The notes under the pieces were generated by a model that was not told where the DNA came from, did not search any database, and saw only the letters and a list, made by a program, of their open reading frames with translations. The position numbers and the translations under genes are program-made. A DNA stretch of 5,349 bases from Anaerolineae bacterium (GTDB lineage: Bacteria; Chloroflexota; Anaerolineae; Aggregatilineales; Phototrophicaceae). Shown here piece by piece: positions 1-4,865 of the stretch. The stretch spans positions 1 to 5,349 of the forward strand of contig JADLHH010000324.1 of the NCBI GenBank assembly GCA_020848855.1, written 5' to 3'. Positions within the stretch are counted from its first letter, which is position 1. Every line of letters begins with the position of its first letter.

Positions 1-1292
1 AGGAAGTCGCGCTCGGCGTTCATCTGGCGCAGCAGACTCTGAACCGAATCTTCCAGCATGTCGATGGTCACGTCGAGGCGATGCTCGTGGGCGGCGAGCA
101 TCCGTGAATGCAGCGCCACTTCGCGCACGAACGCGCCCGGCTGGTGGATCAGGTCGGGCACGACGCCGAGATGCTCGTCCTGCCACTGTTCGCGCATGTA
201 ATGGCGGAGCATGGCTTCCGCCTGCGTCTCGTCCTGAATCGTCGGGATGATGAAGATGCGGTCGAGCCGTCCAGGTCGCTTGGAGATGCGCTCGTCAATC
301 GCTTCGGGGTAGTTGGTGGTCGCCAGCAGCAGCGCCCCGCGCGGGTTATTAGGCGATTCGACGCCGTCCAGCACATTCAGCACGCGCGCCTTATCGTCGC
401 CCTGCAGGTAGGCATCCAGTTCCTCGACGATCAGCAGCACCGGGTAGCGCGCCGCCGTCACCGCCTGCAGCGCCCGCTGGATTTTGTCAAATGATGCGCC
501 ATCGCGGTCTGCGCCGGAGACGTAGACCACCACCCGCCCGTGCTTGATGGCGATCTTCGCCATTGCCGCGCACAGCATGGTCTTGCCCGTGCCCGGCACA
601 CCCGCCAGCAGCAGCTTGCGGAACGGCGGCAGCTTCAACTGGCGGTAGATATCCACGCCCTTGTTGAAGAAGGCTTCCATGTCGTCCAGCAGATTGGCTT
701 TCAGGTCGTCTTCGAGGATCACGTCCTCCCAGTCGACCGTCGGGTCGAAGAAAGCGTCCGTCCCGCCAATGATGTACACGTCGCGGCGGCGGCGGATGTG
801 CGGACGAACGGCGCGCGTGCAGGCAAATTCGAACGCCGCCCAGGCGTCGAGCCGGTCTTCGGGCACGATGGCAATCGCCGTGAGGTTCTGCACGTCCTCG
901 TTGAGGTGCGCGCTGAGGTAGATCACCTCGAAGGCATCGCCGTCGCGCGAGAACCGGAAGGCGAACGCCCCGGCAGTCGAAGTGATCGTCATCTTCCTGC
1001 CACGCGCGCCGTAGTCGCTGATCGGCGCAATAATCGGGCAGTCAAGCTGCTCCATCCCCTCGTAGCGCGCCTTGCCGCGCAGCCGCCGCCCAACCTTGAT
1101 CTGCTGATGGGCGATCCGGTTGCTGCACTCGGTCGAAGCCCAAATCGCCACGCAGGCACTGCCGGGCGAGCGCTCTTCCCAGGTTGTCCGCGCCCATTCG
1201 ACCAGAGGTTCATACTGCATGACGTTGTTCTCCGCGCCTCTGCCATGCGCGCCCTGAATACGCCTGAGCAACGTGCCTGAATTCTGCTTCAT
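1..1292 (-). CDS. AAA-family ATPase with uncharacterised N-terminal region (C-terminus cut by window edge)
   Basis: The minus-strand frame is open from an ATG at 1290-1292 to the left edge, giving 430 codons without a stop. The AAA core is clear: an entry motif around residues 188-193 (WEDVIL), Walker A GVPGTGKT at 231-238, Walker B LLIVEELD at 286-293, sensor-1 ATTN at 324-327, and a second region of homology with KRPGRLDR at 338-345 that supplies the arginine fingers. The arrangement resembles BCS1-like/classic AAA proteins, which use ATP hydrolysis to remodel or unfold protein partners as ring oligomers. Walker B has Glu (E290) where Asp is usual, with the catalytic Glu (E291) kept. Residues ~25-185 match no domain I recognise and may bind the substrate. 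No signal peptide or membrane helix is visible, so it is probably cytoplasmic. The start is uncertain: an internal ATG at 1218-1220 has GGAG 9 nt upstream, and the 24 residues before it look unlike a domain. The substrate is unknown. Confidence 0.88.
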   Translation of the reverse strand, partial: MKQNSGTLLRRIQGAHGRGAENNVMQYEPLVEWARTTWEERSPGSACVAIWASTECSNRIAHQQIKVGRRLRGKARYEGMEQLDCPIIAPISDYGARGRKMTITSTAGAFAFRFSRDGDAFEVIYLSAHLNEDVQNLTAIAIVPEDRLDAWAAFEFACTRAVRPHIRRRRDVYIIGGTDAFFDPTVDWEDVILEDDLKANLLDDMEAFFNKGVDIYRQLKLPPFRKLLLAGVPGTGKTMLCAAMAKIAIKHGRVVVYVSGADRDGASFDKIQRALQAVTAARYPVLLIVEELDAYLQGDDKARVLNVLDGVESPNNPRGALLLATTNYPEAIDERISKRPGRLDRIFIIPTIQDETQAEAMLRHYMREQWQDEHLGVVPDLIHQPGAFVREVALHSRMLAAHEHRLDVTIDMLEDSVQSLLRQMNAERDF

Positions 1293-1336
1293 CCACGAAC
1301 GTCCCTGCGCTCCGTCATGCGACGGGTATGCAACGC

Positions 1337-1345
1337 ATTATATCA
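1337..1345 (-). promoter_or_regulatory. Extended -10 promoter element for the AAA ATPase gene
   Basis: Read on the minus strand, this is TGATATAAT: a consensus -10 hexamer (TATAAT) preceded by the TG of an extended -10. Seventeen bases upstream there is no good -35 match, which extended -10 promoters tolerate. Transcription would start near 1330, leaving a leader of about 37 nt to the ATG at 1292 or about 110 nt to the alternative ATG at 1220. It is the best housekeeping-type promoter match I found in the intergenic gaps. Confidence 0.55.
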
Positions 1346-1346
1346 C

Positions 1347-1375
1347 TTGCCAGAAGCGGACATTACGATCACAAT
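1347..1375 (+). promoter_or_regulatory. Possible weak sigma70-type promoter for the deacetylase-like gene
   Basis: TTGCCA at 1347-1352 (5 of 6 to the -35 consensus) is followed after 17 bp by CACAAT at 1370-1375 (4 of 6 to the -10 consensus). It would give a very short leader, starting close to the ribosome binding site at 1385-1389. It lies back to back with the ATPase promoter, so the two genes could share control. Matches of this quality occur by chance, so this is tentative. Confidence 0.25.
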
Positions 1376-1384
1376 CTGGGCGAC

Positions 1385-1389
1385 AGGAG
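1385..1389 (+). promoter_or_regulatory. Ribosome binding site fixing the deacetylase start at 1397
   Basis: AGGAG lies 7 nt before the ATG at 1397. The frame is also open to an upstream ATG at 1328, but the deacetylase family similarity begins only after 1397 (TTHPRYADHD), so this site selects the shorter form. Confidence 0.75.
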
Positions 1390-1396
1390 ATCGCTT

Positions 1397-2428
1397 ATGA
1401 CGACGGTTTACACGACCCACCCACGCTACGCCGACCATGATCTGCCGGGGCACGCGGAACACGCCGGGCGCATCCGCGCCGTGTGGCAGCGGCTTGGCGA
1501 AAGCGGGCTGCTCGCCCGGATGCAGGCGGTCGAAGCGCAGAGTATCGACACCGACCTGATCCTGACGGTGCATACGCCCGAATACCTCGACGTGCTGCAG
1601 CGCGTCAGCGTCATGGGGCGCACGATGCTGCTCGACGCCGACACCTACGCCGGACCAGAGTCACTGGAAATCGCCCGGCTGTCGGCGGGTGGCGCAGTCG
1701 CGGCGGTCGATGCGGTGCTTGCCGGGCGCGCCGGAAACGGGCTGGCGGCGATTCGCCCGCCGGGGCACCACGCCATGCCGGATCACGGGATGGGCTTCTG
1801 CCTGCTTGGCAACATCGCTGTCGCGGCACGCTTCGCTCAGCGCCGGCACGGCATCGAGCGCGTGCTGATCGTCGACTTCGACGTGCATCACGGCAACGGC
1901 ACCGAAGCCATGTTCTACGACGATCCGTCCGTGCTGTTCATTTCGACACACCAGTACCCGCTCTACCCCGGCACGGGCGCAGTTACCGACACCGGCAGCG
2001 GCGACGGGATGGGCTGCACCATCAACCTCCCGATGCCCGCCGGCTGCGGTGACGCCAGCTACGCCACCGTGTTCGAGCAGATCGTGTGGCGCGCCGCCGA
2101 ACGCTTCGCGCCGCAGTTGATCCTGGTCTCCGCCGGGTTCGACGCTCATTGGAGCGACCCGCTCGCTCGCATGGATTTGACGCTGACCGGCTCCGCGCTC
2201 CTGACCCGCGAACTCATCCGCATGGCGGAGCGCCTGTGCGACGGCAAAATCGTCTTCGTCCTTGAAGGGGGCTACAACCTGGACGCGCTTGGCTTCGGCG
2301 TGACCAACGTCGCCCGCTTGCTGCTGGGCGACGAGCCGGTCGATACGCTCGGACCCTCGCCTCGCCGCCGCGCCGAGCCGGATATCACGCCGTTGCTGGC
2401 GCTGGTGAAGAAGCTGCACAAGTTGTAA
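1397..2428 (+). CDS. Class II histone-deacetylase-like zinc amidohydrolase (HDAC/AcuC/acetylpolyamine amidohydrolase superfamily)
   Basis: A complete 343-residue protein, normal length for bacterial HDAC-like enzymes, which remove acyl groups from acetyl-lysine or acetylated polyamines with an active-site zinc. Residues from the 1397 start: RPPGHHA at 120-126 with the catalytic His pair H124/H125; VDFDVHHGNGT at 159-169 with zinc ligands D162 and H164; SAGFDAH at 246-252 with zinc ligand D249; LEGGY at 289-293 with the transition-state Tyr Y293. The Asn in HHGNG and the Glu in EGGY are typical of class II rather than class I enzymes. All catalytic residues are present, so it should be active. 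There is no signal peptide, implying a cytoplasmic location. It is divergent from the AAA ATPase and convergent with the MgtC-like gene, ending 9 bp from it. The substrate (protein lysine, polyamine or other acyl amide) cannot be read from the sequence, and the neighbours do not settle it. Confidence 0.95.
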   Translation: MTTVYTTHPRYADHDLPGHAEHAGRIRAVWQRLGESGLLARMQAVEAQSIDTDLILTVHTPEYLDVLQRVSVMGRTMLLDADTYAGPESLEIARLSAGGAVAAVDAVLAGRAGNGLAAIRPPGHHAMPDHGMGFCLLGNIAVAARFAQRRHGIERVLIVDFDVHHGNGTEAMFYDDPSVLFISTHQYPLYPGTGAVTDTGSGDGMGCTINLPMPAGCGDASYATVFEQIVWRAAERFAPQLILVSAGFDAHWSDPLARMDLTLTGSALLTRELIRMAERLCDGKIVFVLEGGYNLDALGFGVTNVARLLLGDEPVDTLGPSPRRRAEPDITPLLALVKKLHKL

Positions 2429-2437
2429 GAGACGGGT

Positions 2438-2893
2438 TCAGGTTTCCGGCTGGCTGTCGTCATCCTGCGTGCCGGGATGCGGCGGCTTGTCCGATTCGAA
2501 GCGCCGGAGAATCGCCAGCACGAACCAGATCAGCAGCGTGCCGCAGATGGCGAGAAACCACGCACCCGTGCCGACCGCCATACCAACCGCCGCCGTAATC
2601 CAGATGCTGGCGGCGGTCGTCAAGCCGTGAATGTTGCGCCCGTACTTGAGCACTGTCCCCGCGCCCAAAAAGCCGATGCCCGGCAGAATTTGCGAGGCGA
2701 CCCGTCCGGGGTCGCCGCCGGGAAACGCCAGCATCGACAGCGCCGTGAACAGGCACGCCCCAATGCCAACGAGAATGTGCGTCCGCAACCCGGCGTCGCG
2801 CTGTTTGCGCTCGCGGTCTAAGCCGATCAGCCCACCGAGCAGCGCGGCAAGGAACAATTCGGATACAGTGATGAACTGGTCTTCCAGAGTCAC
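2438..2893 (-). CDS. MgtC/SapB-family membrane protein, short form
   Basis: A 151-residue hydrophobic protein of the MgtC/SapB family. Family signatures are visible: GGLIGLDRERK at 20-30, AGLRTH at 34-39, GIGFLGAGTVL at 72-82 and GLTTAASIW at 90-98. Hydrophobic stretches near 9-24, 39-57, 67-82, 92-108 and 111-128 suggest four or five membrane helices, followed by a charged, disordered C-terminal tail from about 130. It lacks the extra soluble C-terminal domain of longer proteins such as Salmonella MgtC. Family members are linked to low-magnesium growth, acid survival and inhibition of F-type ATP synthase, but many homologues are uncharacterised, so no specific role is claimed. The start is GTG at 2891-2893 and overlaps the stop of the upstream dynamin-tail ORF (GTGA, 2890-2893). 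Only a weak ribosome binding site precedes it, so translation is probably coupled. The stop lies 9 bp from the convergent deacetylase, with no room for a terminator between them. Confidence 0.92.
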   Translation of the reverse strand: MTLEDQFITVSELFLAALLGGLIGLDRERKQRDAGLRTHILVGIGACLFTALSMLAFPGGDPGRVASQILPGIGFLGAGTVLKYGRNIHGLTTAASIWITAAVGMAVGTGAWFLAICGTLLIWFVLAILRRFESDKPPHPGTQDDDSQPET

Positions 2894-3363
2894 GAATGGC
2901 TCGCTTCAATCTCGTCGCGCAGCGTGCGAATCTGTTCGAGATAGGCGCTCATCCGGCGCTGCTGGGTGGTGTACCGCTCAGAGAGCACTTCCAGGCGGCT
3001 GAAAATAGGCGTCAGCACCTGCGTGCCGTACTGTGTCAGGCGGTTGCGCTCTTTCTGGGTGAGGCTGTCCAGCGCCTCGCGATAGATGCGCTCGATTTCG
3101 TCAATCCGCGCGTTGAGTTCGCGGCGGATGTCTTCACTGACACGGCGGTAATAACGTACTGCCGCCACGCTTCCCAGCGCCGCCACCGGCGCTGCGAATA
3201 TCAGCGCGGGGAACGCCAGCGCCGCCGCGCCCACGCCCAGCACCGGACCGGGCGTGCCAACCGTCGCCACCAGCGCCACGACCAACCCGACCAGCGCCGC
3301 GCCTACGCTCCAGGTAAAGCCGCTCATGTTCGCCTGGAATAATTCCTGCATCTCGCCGATCAC
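2890..3363 (-). CDS. Membrane-hairpin and coiled-coil part of a dynamin-like protein (separated from its GTPase part by an in-frame TAG)
   Basis: An ORF of 157 codons from GTG at 3361-3363, or 153 from ATG at 3349-3351. After a short amphipathic start come two hydrophobic segments (about residues 15-34 and 41-69) that would form a membrane hairpin. Then a long charged helix (about 71-155), rich in Glu, Arg, Gln and Leu, looks like a coiled coil. This is the membrane-inserting paddle plus stalk region expected at the C-terminus of a bacterial dynamin-like protein. Its frame is the same as that of the GTPase ORF upstream, from which it is separated by TAG and four sense codons (Ser-Ser-Gly-Gln). 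Its tail also resembles the tail of the protein at 4866-5349. It may therefore be the C-terminal half of a recently interrupted gene, a product of read-through, or a separate subunit using the AGGTGA site at 3360-3365. It overlaps the MgtC-like gene by 4 bp. Confidence 0.8.
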   Translation of the reverse strand: MIGEMQELFQANMSGFTWSVGAALVGLVVALVATVGTPGPVLGVGAAALAFPALIFAAPVAALGSVAAVRYYRRVSEDIRRELNARIDEIERIYREALDSLTQKERNRLTQYGTQVLTPIFSRLEVLSERYTTQQRRMSAYLEQIRTLRDEIEASHS

Positions 3364-3365
3364 CT
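3360..3365 (-). promoter_or_regulatory. Possible ribosome binding site for restart after the TAG
   Basis: On the minus strand this reads AGGTGA, a good match to the 16S anti-Shine-Dalgarno complement, and lies 8 nt before the ATG at 3349-3351. It would allow the membrane/coiled-coil part to be made as its own polypeptide, which argues against the second half being simply dead. It could also be chance, since it overlaps a Gln-Val codon pair. Confidence 0.45.
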
Positions 3366-3378
3366 GCCCGCTCGACTA
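3364..3378 (-). other. In-frame amber codon and four-codon junction inside a dynamin-like reading frame
   Basis: The minus strand reads TCC TAG TCG AGC GGG CAG GTG across this point. The TAG at 3376-3378 ends the GTPase ORF, and the same frame then stays open for another 161 sense codons to 2890. Without the TAG the product would be one protein of about 596 residues with GTPase, helical, membrane-hairpin and coiled-coil parts in the order expected of a bacterial dynamin-like protein. A single base change (for example from CAG, GAG, AAG, TCG or TGG) would create it. Options are a nonsense mutation, a base-call error, read-through, or an evolved split. Confidence 0.8.
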
Positions 3379-4680
3379 GGATTTGAGTTCGGCTTCGGCG
3401 ATATTGATGGCTTCCTGAAGCGCCTCGCGCTGTTCGCTGTAGGTTCCGGCGTCCAGCCCGGCGACTTCCTGTTCGAGCAGGTCGCGTAGCTGGTTCAGCC
3501 GCTCGATGATGCTGCGCCAGTACTGGCGGCTGTTATCGACCAGCGCGTTGATGTAATTGCGCGTCGCCTCGTCGATATCGCGCAGCGCCCACCCGACGAC
3601 CTCGTCCTGAAACTGCTGCTGGAGCAGCTCGCGGTTGATCGAGCGCCCGATCTTGCGAAACGACAGGTTCTGATTGACGAAGTGCAAGCCGCGCACCCGC
3701 ATCCCCTCGAACACGCTGTCGATCTGGGCGCGGGCGACGGCACGCTGCCCGCCCAAGCCGGTGGACTGGTTTTCCAGTTCGCGCTGCACGTCACGGACTT
3801 TGAGCGTGTCGGCGGTGACGATGTCGGCGCGGGACTTGATCGTCTCGAAGTACTTCCGCGCGACACGATCTGCCATATCCAACTGCGCCAGCAGCTTTTG
3901 CTGCGCCGGGGGCGTCTCGCTGAAGACGCCGCGCAGGTGCGCCTTAACAGCTTCGATGCCGGACTCGGTCTGGCTGGAACTATCCATCGAGGCTTTGAGC
4001 GCGTCCTTCGCCGACACCATGAACAGCAGCGGCTTGAGGTCGAGCAAGTCTTCCACCTGCCGCTCGACAAAGCGCCGCACTTCCTGCCGCTCCGGCGCGC
4101 CGAGCAGGTCGACCTGATTGACGACAAGAATGATCTTCTTGCCGTAATCGCGCGCCAGCTCAAGATACAGCCGCTCGGTTTCGGCGAGCGCCCGCTTTGC
4201 CGACAGCACGAAGATCACCAGATCGCTGCGATGCAGGAAAGCTTTCGCCGTCTTCTCGTGCTTCTGGAAGACCGACCCCGTGCCGGGGGTATCGACCAGC
4301 GTGACGCCGGGCGCGCCGGTGTTGGGGTGCGTCCACTCGTAGATGCCGTCTTCACGCAGGGTCGGCTTGCGGTTCGCCGTCTCGGCAAAGCGGATCAGGT
4401 GGATGGCTTCGGTCGTGGGCGTAACGCCCATCTGCAGCAGGTTGTCGCCCAGCAGGGCGTTGATGAATGTCGATTTGCCGGCGTTGAATTCGCCGATGAC
4501 GACGACCAGAAAGAACATGTCGCGCAAATCCTGCGCCACATCGAGCAGGCGTCGTCGATCCTGCTCGGCAGGCTCGCCCAGGTCAGTGAGCGCTTCGGCG
4601 ATGTCCAGCAGCAGGCGAATTTCGCGTTCGCGGTAAGTCGCCAGCGGACCATCGAGCGTTGTTGGTAAGAATGTGGTCAA
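3376..4680 (-). CDS. Dynamin-family GTPase, GTPase and helical part
   Basis: A 434-residue protein with a full set of GTPase motifs: G1/P-loop GEFNAGKST at 63-71, G2 TPTTE at 87-91, G3 DTPG at 130-133, G4 NQVD at 188-191 (a common NKxD variant) and G5-like VSAK at 222-225. The GEFNAGKST loop followed by TPTT is typical of bacterial dynamin-like proteins, which bind membranes and use GTP to drive fusion, fission or repair. Residues ~245-434 are predicted mostly helical (neck/trunk region) and end in a charged helix. On its own it lacks a membrane segment; that lies in the following ORF in the same frame after the TAG. The start is TTG at 4678-4680 with GAGGGA 8 nt upstream; an in-frame TGA at 4705-4707 limits extension, and no ATG occurs until residue 55, too close to the P-loop. 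It follows a 185-bp gap holding a hairpin element. Confidence 0.92.
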   Translation of the reverse strand: MTTFLPTTLDGPLATYREREIRLLLDIAEALTDLGEPAEQDRRRLLDVAQDLRDMFFLVVVIGEFNAGKSTFINALLGDNLLQMGVTPTTEAIHLIRFAETANRKPTLREDGIYEWTHPNTGAPGVTLVDTPGTGSVFQKHEKTAKAFLHRSDLVIFVLSAKRALAETERLYLELARDYGKKIILVVNQVDLLGAPERQEVRRFVERQVEDLLDLKPLLFMVSAKDALKASMDSSSQTESGIEAVKAHLRGVFSETPPAQQKLLAQLDMADRVARKYFETIKSRADIVTADTLKVRDVQRELENQSTGLGGQRAVARAQIDSVFEGMRVRGLHFVNQNLSFRKIGRSINRELLQQQFQDEVVGWALRDIDEATRNYINALVDNSRQYWRSIIERLNQLRDLLEQEVAGLDAGTYSEQREALQEAINIAEAELKS

Positions 4681-4688
4681 GCGTCTAA

Positions 4689-4694
4689 TCCCTC
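4689..4694 (-). promoter_or_regulatory. Ribosome binding site for the TTG start of the dynamin GTPase
   Basis: On the minus strand this reads GAGGGA, 8 nt before the TTG at 4678-4680. It is the main reason for accepting a TTG start, since no ATG or GTG is placed suitably. Confidence 0.6.
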
Positions 4695-4728
4695 GTCGCC
4701 TGTTTCAGACGTGTTCGCGTTTCCCACC

Positions 4729-4750
4729 GCCGAGGGTTTAAACCCTCGGC
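4729..4750. repeat. Perfect 22-bp palindrome (outer hairpin 1)
   Basis: GCCGAGGGTTT is followed directly by its exact reverse complement AAACCCTCGGC. With no spacer it could be a dimeric protein site in DNA or, in RNA, a tight hairpin. No run of T follows on either strand, so it is not a standard intrinsic terminator. Confidence 0.85.
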
Positions 4751-4763
4751 TATTGCCAATGAC

Positions 4764-4784
4764 GCCGCTCACTAAAGGGGCGGC
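4764..4784. repeat. Inner hairpin 2
   Basis: The arms GCCGCTC and GGGCGGC pair over 7 bp with one T-G wobble, around a 7-nt loop ACTAAAG. Its reverse complement resembles hairpin 3. Confidence 0.6.
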
Positions 4785-4802
4785 TCTCTTTCGCTAATCA
4801 GC

Positions 4803-4825
4803 GGCGACCCCTTCAGTGGGTCGCC
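4803..4825. repeat. Inner hairpin 3
   Basis: The arms GGCGACCC and GGGTCGCC pair perfectly over 8 bp around a 7-nt loop CTTCAGT. It is a diverged inverted copy of hairpin 2. Confidence 0.75.
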
Positions 4826-4837
4826 CGGTACTTGTTA

Positions 4838-4859
4838 GCTGGAGGTTTAAGCCTCCAGC
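4838..4859. repeat. Outer hairpin 4, just after the stop of the second dynamin-like gene
   Basis: GCTGGAGG and CCTCCAGC pair over 8 bp around TTTAAG, giving a 22-bp near palindrome with one T-G mismatch inside. It lies 6 nt past the TGA at 4866-4868 in the direction of transcription. That position would suit protection of an mRNA 3' end or partial termination, but no T-tract follows. Confidence 0.75.
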
Positions 4860-4865
4860 GATGCA

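Larger units (their letters stand above)
4729..4859. repeat. Composite inverted-repeat element with four hairpins
   Basis: This 131-bp block fills most of the gap between the two dynamin-like genes. It holds four stem-loops of 21-23 nt at 4729-4750, 4764-4784, 4803-4825 and 4838-4859, with centres about 34, 40 and 34 bp apart. The outer two share a GAGG-TTTAA-CCTC core, and the inner two are rough inverted copies of each other (CCCCTT-T/C-AGTG in the loop region). The whole block is therefore an imperfect inverted repeat about its middle near 4794. The layout resembles paired REP/BIME-type or small non-autonomous mobile repeats. No target-site duplication was identified. It may also shape transcription or mRNA stability between the two genes. 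Confidence 0.75.

Noticed and set aside
540..1280. 246-codon open frame on the plus strand
   Set aside because: It is antisense to the AAA ATPase, whose minus-strand frame shows Walker A, Walker B, sensor and arginine-finger motifs. The plus-strand translation is rich in Arg, His and Ala with no recognisable motif, as expected for a GC-rich shadow frame.
1318..1338. Possible operator from the repeated ATGCG/CGCAT arms next to the ATPase promoter
   Set aside because: The arms are only five or six bases with an 11-base gap, well within what chance gives in GC-rich DNA.
1328..1396. 23-codon N-terminal extension of the deacetylase-like gene from ATG 1328
   Set aside because: The extension overlaps the predicted ATPase promoter, has no family-like sequence, and a good AGGAG site sits 7 nt before the ATG at 1397.
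1661..2419. 252-codon open frame on the minus strand
   Set aside because: It is antisense to the deacetylase-like gene, in which every catalytic residue is present on the plus strand.
3682..4668. 328-codon open frame on the plus strand
   Set aside because: It is antisense to the dynamin GTPase, which carries G1-G5 motifs. The plus frame has no motif and a composition typical of a complementary-strand shadow.
4694..4711. Small hairpin upstream of the dynamin GTPase start
   Set aside because: The stem is short with a mismatch or a long loop, so it gives no convincing riboswitch or attenuator.
4729..4859. CRISPR array
   Set aside because: There are four hairpins but no identical direct repeats with unique spacers of constant length. 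The units are inverted and diverged.
4838..4859. Rho-independent terminator for the second dynamin-like gene
   Set aside because: The hairpin is strong and well placed after the stop, but no run of T follows on the minus strand.
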